This document shows positions 54,619 to 63,165 of a stretch of DNA of 64,000 bases, in pieces; the first letter of the stretch is position 1; each line of letters starts with the position of its first letter. The translations under genes and the position numbers were made by a program. The DNA is from JADCRZ01 sp037718865 (GTDB lineage Bacteria > Bacteroidota > Bacteroidia > Chitinophagales > Chitinophagaceae), in contig JBBJMP010000013.1 of the NCBI GenBank assembly GCA_037718865.1, forward strand, positions 62,001 through 126,000, read 5' to 3'. Under the pieces are notes generated by a model that was not told the origin of the DNA, searched no databases, and saw only the letters and a program-made list of their open reading frames with translations.

Positions 54619-56755
54619 ACAAGCAAACCAACATTTCGAAATCAGTAATCTGCGGTAACGTGCACTCAACCCACCCGCCTGCCTGTTTAAAATTAAGGGT
54701 TGTACCCGACCTCATCAACCTTAATTGCTTTATGGGCTTTGCAGGCTTAAAACGGATATGGGTATTATGAATGGTTACGGGCTCACGTAAGGAACCGCCG
54801 ATTTGACCGGAGTGATTGATCAGGCCAAGCCATTCAAAGATGCCGTTCCGGTTAGCAAGGTGAGAGATTTCAATGAGTGGCGAAGCATCTGTCACTATTG
54901 TTCTTTCAACCTGCAGCAGGTTTTCGAGTGCCGATACAAACAGCGCCCGGTGCATATAATGCCCTTTGAAATGATACTGCGAGCCCAGCTCCCACGGAAT
55001 GAACACCGACTTCCCTTTACCAAAAGTATTGAAGATTACGCCAGGAAAATTTGTGATGTTATCCTGGGTGTAATAAGCTTTTTCCGGAGGTCCGAACCTG
55101 GTAGCAGGTAACAATTTCATATAGGCCTGTGCGGTGCCTGCCGGTTTGCACTTCAGAAAATCGGAATACATCATCATGATGGTGAAGTCTTTAAATTGTT
55201 GTTGGCCGAGTGAGGCTTTGTCAACATCTGATATTTTCAGATAGGTTGATTTGGCACGTTGAAAAGTCTCGAAAACCGGATCAACTCCCAACGATGACAA
55301 CCTGATGCTGTTCATCGGCTTGCCCAAAGCATCTTTGGTCGATGTAAATCCGGTCGACAATATTTTGCCTCCATTCTTTACATAACTATCAATAATAGAA
55401 ACAAGGCGATCGTCCATGTTACCAAGGTCACCAAGAATGAGGGCTTCATAGTCATCCAGTTTACGGGGGATCCTGTCCGTTCCTATTGCGGATGGATCGA
55501 TAATGTCGTACATGACATGCTCTTCGGAAAGCAATTTTATTAAGCCTTCATACTCGCTGGCAGAGCCTCTTATTAAAGCTATTTTGTTTGCAGCCTGGAG
55601 ATTGGTAAACAGCTTTTCGTTGGTTTTGTGAAACCCGTACAAATTGTTTAGCGTTGGAATGAAGATGCGATCTTCATAGTTAACCAGGGTGCCTACGACC
55701 ACAAAACCCAACGGGGCGCCATGCAGCATATTTTCAAGCATCCATACTTTTGCCATGTGCGGAGAAGTGCCTACATGACGATAACCTATTGCCTGGAAAT
55801 AAATGAGGAGATTACCTGGTGACCTGTCCTTATACGATCCCAGGATCCGTTTAACATTATCCGTTGCAGAATAATTCCATTCGTACTCAGGAGTCAGCTC
55901 TGCACCCGATTCACTGGCTATCATATCTACACCTGCATCGGCGTAGGTATTGATCATTATTGTTGGATTAAGTTTTTTAATGTGATTTCCAATCTGCTTA
56001 AAAAGTTTATCTGCAGTTGTCTTTTTGAAGGCGTTATACTCTCTGAAAACCGGGTCGTTCATATCTGCTTTTATGGGTAAGGCATGGCCGGTAGAATCAT
56101 GAAACTTTTTCTTGCAATTCTGGCATTGGCAGATTCCATAATAGTTACCGCTGTAATCAGACGTTGTGTAACCGATCATATTAAAGAAAATGCCGTCGAG
56201 GGGATAGGCGCTGATTGCCTCTTCCAATATTTCCATTCCGTATTCCTGCTGGTAACCACCGTTCGGGCAGGTATGCACCTGGCCGTTATAATTTACATTG
56301 GCGCCTGCGGTTGAAACATAGAGCCATTCCGGTTTTTTTGCTGCCAGCGTTTCATTGATCTTGCTGAAATCAAATCGTCCAATCACTTTTATTCCCTTGG
56401 CATGCAGGCCGTTTATCAGATCCCCCACCAGGTCGCCTTTCATAAAAGGATTTTTGAAATGGTAGGGGAGTTTTGTCGGGTAATTAGCAACAATACCGCC
56501 TACATTGATTAAAACAATACTGGCATAAGCGTCTACCATAGATTGTACATAAGCGTCAACATCCATTGTTGCGTCAATTTCACGAAGATTTGTTTGCACT
56601 AGTCTGTAAGGGGCGCGGTTCCACCAGGTGGTGTCGTATCTGCCCGGATCAATCGATGACAGATCAAAACTTTTCTGAATAGTCGTTTTCTGGGAATGGC
56701 AGGATACGGGAAATAGCGACATCCAAACCATGAATAGCTGAAACATGTTTTTCAT
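54611..56755 (-). CDS. Hypothetical glycoside hydrolase with trimerisation-type domain, lipoprotein
   Basis: A 714-residue exported protein, probably lipidated at C19 (PVSC). A TIM-barrel part (about 40-360) has QTNLREIDATMDVDAYV, LINVGGIVANYP, the short motif PLDGIFFNM that recalls hypothetical glycosyl hydrolase 6 families, and a metal-site-like C209-x-C211-x2-C214 that GH42-like enzymes also carry. A Rossmann-like domain (about 410-560) resembles the beta-galactosidase trimerisation domain, followed by a beta-sandwich end. It is a distant paralogue of the 60842-63007 protein, which has the same domain order and cysteine motif. Substrate unknown. Confidence 0.65.
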   Translation of the reverse strand: MKNMFQLFMVWMSLFPVSCHSQKTTIQKSFDLSSIDPGRYDTTWWNRAPYRLVQTNLREIDATMDVDAYVQSMVDAYASIVLINVGGIVANYPTKLPYHFKNPFMKGDLVGDLINGLHAKGIKVIGRFDFSKINETLAAKKPEWLYVSTAGANVNYNGQVHTCPNGGYQQEYGMEILEEAISAYPLDGIFFNMIGYTTSDYSGNYYGICQCQNCKKKFHDSTGHALPIKADMNDPVFREYNAFKKTTADKLFKQIGNHIKKLNPTIMINTYADAGVDMIASESGAELTPEYEWNYSATDNVKRILGSYKDRSPGNLLIYFQAIGYRHVGTSPHMAKVWMLENMLHGAPLGFVVVGTLVNYEDRIFIPTLNNLYGFHKTNEKLFTNLQAANKIALIRGSASEYEGLIKLLSEEHVMYDIIDPSAIGTDRIPRKLDDYEALILGDLGNMDDRLVSIIDSYVKNGGKILSTGFTSTKDALGKPMNSIRLSSLGVDPVFETFQRAKSTYLKISDVDKASLGQQQFKDFTIMMMYSDFLKCKPAGTAQAYMKLLPATRFGPPEKAYYTQDNITNFPGVIFNTFGKGKSVFIPWELGSQYHFKGHYMHRALFVSALENLLQVERTIVTDASPLIEISHLANRNGIFEWLGLINHSGQIGGSLREPVTIHNTHIRFKPAKPIKQLRLMRSGTTLNFKQAGGWVECTLPQITDFEMLVCLYE

Positions 56756-56904
56756 GACAAACCTTAAAAGGAAATATTTATTATGTAATCGGTATATGAA
56801 AATTGCTTGATCAATTTCTTTTTTTTGTTGACTCTTGCATATCGTCTAGATAAAGTTTTTAAGCCCGGTCAGGGGTTTAACGTTTGTATAAACATGTTTT
56901 TTAC

Positions 56905-57045
56905 CCATTGCCGCTCTGTAGGTGCGGCCCCCAATGTTGCGTACCTTGCACGCTGTATGATGCTCTCCTATTTTCAACAAACCGGTAGCCCCTCCGGGGC
57001 AGCTCAAACCGACCTGCGATTTCCCTGAACCCCCGGATGTTGCCC
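56905..57045. repeat. REP-like GC-rich palindrome pair
   Basis: This 292-bp spacer holds two short GC-rich palindromes of one pattern. One is GCCGC-TCTGTAGGT-GCGGC (56910-56928, inner GCTCTGTAGGTGC). The other is GCCCCTCCGGGGC (56988-57000). Between them is the imperfect palindrome GCGTACCTTGCACGC (56939-56953). Nothing else in the spacer looks coding. The pattern fits the small REP-like elements scattered in Bacteroidota spacers. Confidence 0.5.
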
Positions 57046-57047
57046 GA

Positions 57048-58007
57048 TTATTTATTCACTACATTAACAGGATTCCCACTTAAAAAGGCAGACAGGTTAT
57101 TTACAGTCATATCCATTAACCGGGCACGCGCTTCTTTTGTTGCCCAGGCAATATGAGGTGTAATAATGCAGTTCTTTGCCCTGAACAGCGGATTATCTTT
57201 TGGTGGTGGTTCCGCCGAAAGCACATCGATTCCTGCCCCTGCGATAACATCGTTGTTCAGTGCGTCGGCAAGGTCTTCATCAACAATGATAGGCCCTCTT
57301 GACGTGTTTATCAGGAAGGAAGACCTTTTCATTTGTTGCAAGCTCTCTCTGTTGATCAGCCCTTTTGTTTCAGGAAATAAAGGGCAATGGATACTGACTA
57401 CATCGGATTCTTTTAACAGTTCAGGTGTTTCCGCCCATCTGAAATTCTTTCTATGTGATTGGTCGGTTCGTGTTCTGCTCGTACCGATGATATGCATTCC
57501 GAAAGCGGCAGCCACATCACCGACTTGCTGACCGATCCTTCCGAACCCTATTATACCCATTGTTTTGCCTGAGAGCTCAACCAGGGGATAATCCCAGTAA
57601 CACCAGTCCTTGGAGTTTGCCCACTTGCCTTCGATAACCGAATCGCTGTGGCGTTGAACGTGTTGGCACAGTTCGAGCAGCAACGCAAACGTCAATTGCA
57701 CTACGGAGGTAGTGCCATATCCCGGCACATTGGCAACCACTATGCCTTTTTGTTTGGCAACATCCGTATGTATTACATTATATCCCGTAGCCAGAACGCC
57801 TATGTATTTTAATGCAGGAAGCTGGTTGATAATTTCTTCTCCTAACGGAGTTTTATTGGTTAAGATGATTTCTGCCCCTCTGGCACGTTCCACTACCTGG
57901 TCAGCAGGCGTTCGATCGTATATAGCTACATCTCCCAATTTCTTTAATTCATCCCAGCTAAGATCACCCGGGTTCAACGTATAGCCATCTAATATTACAA
58001 TCTTCAT
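57048..58007 (-). CDS. D-2-hydroxyacid dehydrogenase (glycerate dehydrogenase type)
   Basis: A 319-residue NAD-dependent enzyme of the D-isomer 2-hydroxyacid dehydrogenase family. The Rossmann motif GFGRIG is at 154-159. The catalytic triad is R237 (NTSRGP), E266 (SAEPP) and H285 (TPHIAWA). Enzymes of this length and pattern act as glycerate dehydrogenase/hydroxypyruvate reductase, which fits with the glycerate kinase on the same strand and the TIM-barrel isomerase 53 bp upstream. Glyoxylate reduction to glycolate is an alternative activity. Cytoplasmic. Confidence 0.9.
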   Translation of the reverse strand: MKIVILDGYTLNPGDLSWDELKKLGDVAIYDRTPADQVVERARGAEIILTNKTPLGEEIINQLPALKYIGVLATGYNVIHTDVAKQKGIVVANVPGYGTTSVVQLTFALLLELCQHVQRHSDSVIEGKWANSKDWCYWDYPLVELSGKTMGIIGFGRIGQQVGDVAAAFGMHIIGTSRTRTDQSHRKNFRWAETPELLKESDVVSIHCPLFPETKGLINRESLQQMKRSSFLINTSRGPIIVDEDLADALNNDVIAGAGIDVLSAEPPPKDNPLFRAKNCIITPHIAWATKEARARLMDMTVNNLSAFLSGNPVNVVNK

Positions 58008-58060
58008 ATTTTACTTTTAGTCTGGTTTTTTCCGCAACTAAACATTCCCTGCCTCCTGGG

Positions 58061-58972
58061 CTATACTCTCGCCCATGCTTCGTTTAAGGTACGTTTAGCG
58101 TTTGCAATGACTATATCCGGATCCTCATCGCCGAAAGGCCTGATCTCAAAGCTTACAATGGGGGGCTTTTTTTCGTTTAAATACCCGATTTGCAAGAGGA
58201 CCCTTAAATAATCAACCACCTGATCCACGTCATTTTCACCGTTAGGAAATCCAAAGCGGGGATGAAGGTCGCCATAACCCGGCATGTCTGCACTTTTTAC
58301 CACGCAATTGCCGATATGAGCATGAACGATATAATCTTTTACCGGTAAAAGGGACTCTTCGATTGTTTCATGTATCAGAGGGATGTGACTCAAATCTACC
58401 ATTAATCCGAAATGGTCAAACTCTTCCCTGATCTCTTTGGCATAACGTAAAGCTAAATCGGCCGGGCCTATCAGGCTTTTTTTATCAACATCATAATCAA
58501 AAACCTCCAGTGACACTTTCATATTTCCTTTGCTCCTGCTATAGGCACATAATTCTTTTGTAGAGTTTACCAGCGCCTGGTAGGCTTCTTCTTTTTTATC
58601 TTCTTCGTATTTCCCGCTTAAAAAAGCAAAACCGGTAGCCCCCAGCTCATAGGCTTCATTGATACCTTCCTTTAAGTTAGCAAGGGCTTTTTGTCGGCCT
58701 TCCTCTTTAAGGTCGTTTATGTTAAGTCCGGTAGTTAATAACCTGGGTTGAGCGCCATAAGCGACAGTCATATGGGAAGTTTCCAACATCTGCTTCACCT
58801 TCATCCGCTCTTCATCGTTTTTTATGGTAGTTATTTCAATGGCAGTAAAATAATCATCAAGCGACAGTTTTCTTATTGTTTCCAATACGGGTCCTTCACC
58901 TTTTATTGTTGCAGGATAAGCCATAAAGTGAACCAGGCCAACTTTCATGTATTTGTATAAAGGCTCATTCAT
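58061..58972 (-). CDS. Sugar isomerase/epimerase, xylose-isomerase-like TIM barrel
   Basis: A 303-residue cytoplasmic TIM-barrel protein with the four metal ligands of the family: E156 (SLEVFD), D193 (MVDLSH), H219 (HAHIG) and E276 (SFEIRPF), with H217 alongside. Relatives interconvert keto and aldo sugars or act as hydroxypyruvate isomerase, which would fit its glycerate-pathway neighbours, but the specificity cannot be read from sequence. The true start may be the ATG at 58948 (MKVGLVHF), as residues 1-8 are dispensable. It follows the lactate permease by 8 bp, so the two are co-translated. Confidence 0.8.
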   Translation of the reverse strand: MNEPLYKYMKVGLVHFMAYPATIKGEGPVLETIRKLSLDDYFTAIEITTIKNDEERMKVKQMLETSHMTVAYGAQPRLLTTGLNINDLKEEGRQKALANLKEGINEAYELGATGFAFLSGKYEEDKKEEAYQALVNSTKELCAYSRSKGNMKVSLEVFDYDVDKKSLIGPADLALRYAKEIREEFDHFGLMVDLSHIPLIHETIEESLLPVKDYIVHAHIGNCVVKSADMPGYGDLHPRFGFPNGENDVDQVVDYLRVLLQIGYLNEKKPPIVSFEIRPFGDEDPDIVIANAKRTLNEAWARV

Positions 58973-58980
58973 GAAATTAT

Positions 58981-60765
58981 TTATTTTGTTACCCTTAAAG
59001 TAGGTGTTTTTTGGTTGGAAATTTTATTGCGGACCATGACAATGATAAGAATAACAAAGGCAACCAGTATGCCTGCTAAAATAAGCAGGTAAGCATATCC
59101 TTTAGAAAAATCAGGAGCTGCGGACGCTGCTTTAGCGGTAAGCATCTGGTATTCAGGGATGACCCAACTGAATAAATAAGCCTGGGCCAGAACAATACAG
59201 CAGATGAACAGGAGCATGATAAAACTATGTCTGACTGTAAACCTGAAAAGCTCGGACTCTTTTCCTACCAGATGACCCGCCGCTGCAGCCACGGCGATCG
59301 ATTGCGGAGAGATCATCTTTCCGACTACGCCCCCGGAAACATTTGCAGCAACAGTCACCACCGGATCGACGCCGATGGATGTAGCTGTAGCTGCCTGTAG
59401 TTTACCGAACAAGGCATTGGCGGACGTATCGGAACCTGTGATAAAAACACCCAGCCATCCCAGCACCGGTGCGAAGAATGGAAATAAGAAGCCCGTACTG
59501 GCCAGCGCTTCAGCTATCGTTATGGTAATGCCTGAATCGTTTACGATGTAGGCAAATGCCAATACGGATGCAATGGTCAGGATCGGAAATCTCAGCTGCT
59601 TAAGTGTTGAAATAAATATTCTGATGGCGTCCTTGAATTTTAAACCCATCAATGGAATAGCTATAAGTGCCGAGAGTAAAATGGCAGTGCCTGCTGCTGA
59701 CAGATAATTGAATTTATAGATGTGGGGTATAGCTGCACCATTTTTGTCGGTAATAACATTATGCAATCCGGGGAATTCAAATTGTACCTGTCCCACCGCA
59801 TTAAAAAGTTCTTTAATCGGCTGCATCCCCCATGCTATAACCATTACCGTTAGCAGGATGAAGGGCGACCAGGCCCGAATAATCTGGCCGGTTGTGTACT
59901 TCTCTTCAAGGTTTAGGGTGGGCGCTGGTTCGTTGGCAAACCTCCAGATGTTTTTTGGCTTCCAGAATTTTAGCAAAGCAATGAGGATGATGATCGAACC
60001 AATCCCTGCGATGACATCGGGAAGGGCAGGACCCAGGTAGTTGGAAGAGAACCATTGCAGGAAAGCGAAAGAGATCCCTGATACTAATATTGCCGGTAAT
60101 ACTTCGGTGGTCTTTTTTAAGCCGGCCATCAGTATGACCAGGTAAAACGGAAGCATGATCGATAAGATAGGAAGCGTTCTTCCGACCATTTGTGAGATGG
60201 CCATTTCAGGAATGGAGGTCACCTGCGATGCCACCGTAATGGGAATACCGATAGCGCCGAATGCAACCGGTGCAGTGTTGGCAATGAGACAAATACCGGC
60301 AGCATATAGCGGGTTAAACCCCAAACCAACAAGCATAGCTGCCGTTATAGCCACCGGAGCTCCGAAACCAGCGGTTCCTTCTAAAAACGAACCAAAAGAA
60401 AAGGCGATCAGTAAAGCCTGTAATCTTCTATCGGAAGTGATAGAAGCCATGAAGTGTTTGATGATTTCGAACTGGCCGCTTTCCACAGTGATATTAAACA
60501 AAAAAACCGCTGTAATCACTATCCAGCAAATGGGAAACAAACCGTATAATGCACCGTTTGCTGTTGACAGGAGAGCCAGTTTTGCAGGCATGCCGTAAAT
60601 AAAAATGGCTATGAGTATGGCAATGGCGGTGGCAATGATACTTGCCTGATACCCTTTCATTTTTTTTATGATCAATGCCCAGAATATAAAGAGAATAGGC
60701 ACTATGGCAACCAATGCTGATAAAGCGATGTTATTAAACGGATCGATTACTTGTGTCCAGTTCAT
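58981..60765 (-). CDS. lctP: L-lactate permease family transporter
   Basis: A 594-residue inner-membrane symporter with about 13-14 hydrophobic helices and the LctP landmarks FSFGSFLEGTAGFGAPVAIT, FGAIGIPITV, ITGSDTSANALFGKLQ and SGGVVGKMISPQSIAVA. These carriers import L-lactate and some also glycolate or other hydroxyacids. lutABC lies downstream on the same strand, so lactate (and perhaps glycolate) use is the natural reading. A 76-bp repeat-filled spacer separates it from the glycosidase-like gene upstream. Confidence 0.94.
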   Translation of the reverse strand: MNWTQVIDPFNNIALSALVAIVPILFIFWALIIKKMKGYQASIIATAIAILIAIFIYGMPAKLALLSTANGALYGLFPICWIVITAVFLFNITVESGQFEIIKHFMASITSDRRLQALLIAFSFGSFLEGTAGFGAPVAITAAMLVGLGFNPLYAAGICLIANTAPVAFGAIGIPITVASQVTSIPEMAISQMVGRTLPILSIMLPFYLVILMAGLKKTTEVLPAILVSGISFAFLQWFSSNYLGPALPDVIAGIGSIIILIALLKFWKPKNIWRFANEPAPTLNLEEKYTTGQIIRAWSPFILLTVMVIAWGMQPIKELFNAVGQVQFEFPGLHNVITDKNGAAIPHIYKFNYLSAAGTAILLSALIAIPLMGLKFKDAIRIFISTLKQLRFPILTIASVLAFAYIVNDSGITITIAEALASTGFLFPFFAPVLGWLGVFITGSDTSANALFGKLQAATATSIGVDPVVTVAANVSGGVVGKMISPQSIAVAAAAGHLVGKESELFRFTVRHSFIMLLFICCIVLAQAYLFSWVIPEYQMLTAKAASAAPDFSKGYAYLLILAGILVAFVILIIVMVRNKISNQKTPTLRVTK

Positions 60766-60769
60766 GGGT

Positions 60770-60840
60770 TAGTTATAAGTGATGAATGATGAGTGATGAG
60801 TTATGTGTTAAGCCCGCACATCTGCACCTTTGCACATTTT
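60770..60840. repeat. Heptamer and octamer repeats between the glycosidase-like gene and lctP
   Basis: On the minus strand the spacer reads octamers ATGTGCAA, AGGTGCAG, ATGTGCGG and then heptamers ACTCATC, ACTCATC, ATTCATC, ACTTATA, ACTAACC, ending 3 bp from the lctP ATG. The octamer part matches the repeat upstream of nagB (5147-5190). Confidence 0.6.
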
Positions 60841-60841
60841 C

Positions 60842-63007
60842 TTAAGTAAGGTCCAGCGCTACGATCTCATGATCAAGTATCTCAGGTACATGGAGTGTGA
60901 TTACTCCGGATTTATTTTCAAAGGCTGGTTTTTTGCCGCTCATCAGCAAATGCACGCCAGTTACTTTTCCCTTATCCGGAATTCTTATGCTTACCTGCGC
61001 TTCAACAGGATATAGCTCTCTGAAAGGGCCTTTCATCATCATGGGGTTAGTCAGATTAACCAGGTGAACCGTCATCGAGCTTTTTTGCCGCCAGACAGTA
61101 ACGTCTACCACTCCCGGGCCCTTTACGTCTACAATAGGTTCTTCATGCAGCGCCCAGCGAATGGTATTACGAAGCAGCTTCCCCTGATCGGAGCTGAGCA
61201 TCTGCCAAAATGATCGGTCAATATCACCGGGAAAGTAAGCTATGCGCCCTTTTCCTACTTCCCTGAGATAAAGCTCCTGCGTATCAGTTTCAGGTACACG
61301 CGGATATACATCTTCCATGGGTAAATCCGGATAGGTAGGAACTAAGGTAACAGGACTGGGAAAACTGGTTTTAGGAGTCACTTTAACCCTGTGTACGGTG
61401 TTGATGATCCGGTAAATATCTTCCATGCCTTTCAGTACCGGATGAAAAAGTTTCGTTTTAGGATCGCTCCTGAACCGAAGGTAGCTGTTTCTCATGGGTC
61501 CTTCCACGCCATTGTCATAAGAAACACCGAAAAGATCCGATAGACCGAAGTCTGACCGGGGTTTGCCTTCCTCGTCATATAAGGATGTTTCAAAGCTGGC
61601 AACAAGGCTTCCGCCAGACTCAACAAAATGGCGCAACTGACCGCACTGCGCTTCAGACAACGCAGCTATATTAGGAAGCACCAGGAGCCTGAATGCTTTC
61701 AGGTGTTCTGCATCAAGCAGTTTATCGTTGACCATTTCAAAAGGCATCCGGTCTTCTACCAATGCATGATACATTCCCAGTGCATGTTCATTGCTTCGTT
61801 GCTGCCACGGCTTCCCTCCGTATTTCTGATCCGTTTGTTCAGAATATACCATGCCTACCCTTGCCATAGGGGCCGTATTCCTCAGGTAGCGTTCATTTTT
61901 GTAATAGCCCTGGTACATCTTTTCCACTGCACCCATCCAGCGCTTGTCAAAAATATTCCCTCCAAATTTTACAAAACAGGGCTTCATGCCATTGGCAGTG
62001 CCTTCAGCCACCCATATTCTAATTTCGGCATCGTTCTGTACAGAATCTTTCCAACGGTATTCTTCTTCTATTCCTACACTGAAAATGCCGACCAGCGGTT
62101 TCATTCCCAGTCCTGCCCTGAGCTCTTTTGCTCCCTTGGCATTAGACCAGGGTGGAATAACGCCTCTTCGGGCCTGTTGATCGGCAAAGAAGAAATCTGA
62201 ATGCTTGCCGGTAAGTAATTTATCCGGGAAACCGTTGGGTATATACCTTGCCGTGGATTTTTGTTTGCGGATCTCACCATCCCATAAAAACCATAATTCT
62301 TTCAGGCGATCTGTTTGCCATTGTACCCATTTTTGGTAAGTCGGGTCAAGGCGTTCGGTTATCTTTGGCAGGTCGAGGCCCGTTGCGGCTTTAAAGTTCT
62401 TTGTACAGTGCTCGCAGTAACACACGCCATGGCCGTGCCAGCGGTTTGAAAATATGGCATCAGGCTGATAGCGCTCCATGATCTCCTGATTTACCTTTTT
62501 CATGAAATCAAAGTTGTACGGCCCCAGGGCACAGGTAACCCAAAGCTCGGGGTTTGCCCAATGGCGGCGTTTTTGTCCGTCAGCAGTAACGGCAATATAA
62601 TCCGGATGGGCATCGTACATATTTTGCCTGGTAGCATGCGGGTCTGTACGCAGGATGACCGACATATTCATTTTCCGGCATTCCTTCACCAGGTAACCTA
62701 AAATATCCTTATTGCCCAGCCAGTCGCTACGGTGATGCAAGGGAATATTAGTAGGATAAAAAGCGACAATACCTCCTGCACTTAAGAGTACCCCGTCAGC
62801 ATGGATTCTTTTAAAGTAATCGAGCCAGAAATCGGGATCATATTTTTCCGGGTCGTTCTCTACAAAAGCAAGCTGTGCCCAGCGCATAGACCGGTCGAAC
62901 CAGGTTTCTTCAGCCGGTGCCATTGCGTGGGCAAGCGCGGCAGGCCCTGTGATGGCGCAGGTTCCACTTATAAGTGTCGTATTTTTGATGAAATTTCTTC
63001 TGTCCAT
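60842..63007 (-). CDS. Exported hypothetical glycoside hydrolase with trimerisation-type domain
   Basis: A 721-residue protein with a Tat leader (DRRNFIKNT, then a hydrophobic segment ending near ALAHA). The barrel part has LLSAGGIVAFYPTNIP, DAIFSNRWHGHG and C196-x-C198-x2-C201, then a Rossmann-like domain (about 415-560, VEDRMPFEMVNDKLLDAEHLKAF) and a beta-sandwich tail. The domain order and the cysteine motif match the protein at 54611-56755, so the two are paralogues. It may be a beta-galactosidase-like or alpha-uronidase-like enzyme, but no catalytic pair is certain. It lies 158 bp after the partial SusD gene. Confidence 0.68.
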   Translation of the reverse strand: MDRRNFIKNTTLISGTCAITGPAALAHAMAPAEETWFDRSMRWAQLAFVENDPEKYDPDFWLDYFKRIHADGVLLSAGGIVAFYPTNIPLHHRSDWLGNKDILGYLVKECRKMNMSVILRTDPHATRQNMYDAHPDYIAVTADGQKRRHWANPELWVTCALGPYNFDFMKKVNQEIMERYQPDAIFSNRWHGHGVCYCEHCTKNFKAATGLDLPKITERLDPTYQKWVQWQTDRLKELWFLWDGEIRKQKSTARYIPNGFPDKLLTGKHSDFFFADQQARRGVIPPWSNAKGAKELRAGLGMKPLVGIFSVGIEEEYRWKDSVQNDAEIRIWVAEGTANGMKPCFVKFGGNIFDKRWMGAVEKMYQGYYKNERYLRNTAPMARVGMVYSEQTDQKYGGKPWQQRSNEHALGMYHALVEDRMPFEMVNDKLLDAEHLKAFRLLVLPNIAALSEAQCGQLRHFVESGGSLVASFETSLYDEEGKPRSDFGLSDLFGVSYDNGVEGPMRNSYLRFRSDPKTKLFHPVLKGMEDIYRIINTVHRVKVTPKTSFPSPVTLVPTYPDLPMEDVYPRVPETDTQELYLREVGKGRIAYFPGDIDRSFWQMLSSDQGKLLRNTIRWALHEEPIVDVKGPGVVDVTVWRQKSSMTVHLVNLTNPMMMKGPFRELYPVEAQVSIRIPDKGKVTGVHLLMSGKKPAFENKSGVITLHVPEILDHEIVALDLT

Positions 63008-63095
63008 AATTTATGTGTAGTGCAACTTTTATTGCTGTTTAGACATTGCTGACCCCGCTTAAATAAATATTCATGTGAAGATCAGATAGCGTTTA

Positions 63096-63152
63096 TTGCC
63101 GCAGATTTCGCGGCTGTCAGCCGGATTAATAATCCGCGAATCTTGAGGCAGG
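63096..63152. repeat. Compound inverted repeat, CCGCAGATT type
   Basis: TTGCCGCAGATTTCGCGG (63096-63113) is imperfectly inverted at 63131-63152. Between the arms lie two perfect short palindromes, GGCTGTCAGCC (63112-63122) and GGATTAATAATCC (63123-63135). It sits in the 158-bp spacer between the SusD gene and the glycosidase-like gene and could fold into a branched hairpin. Confidence 0.5.
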
Positions 63153-63165
63153 TATTTCTGAATCA

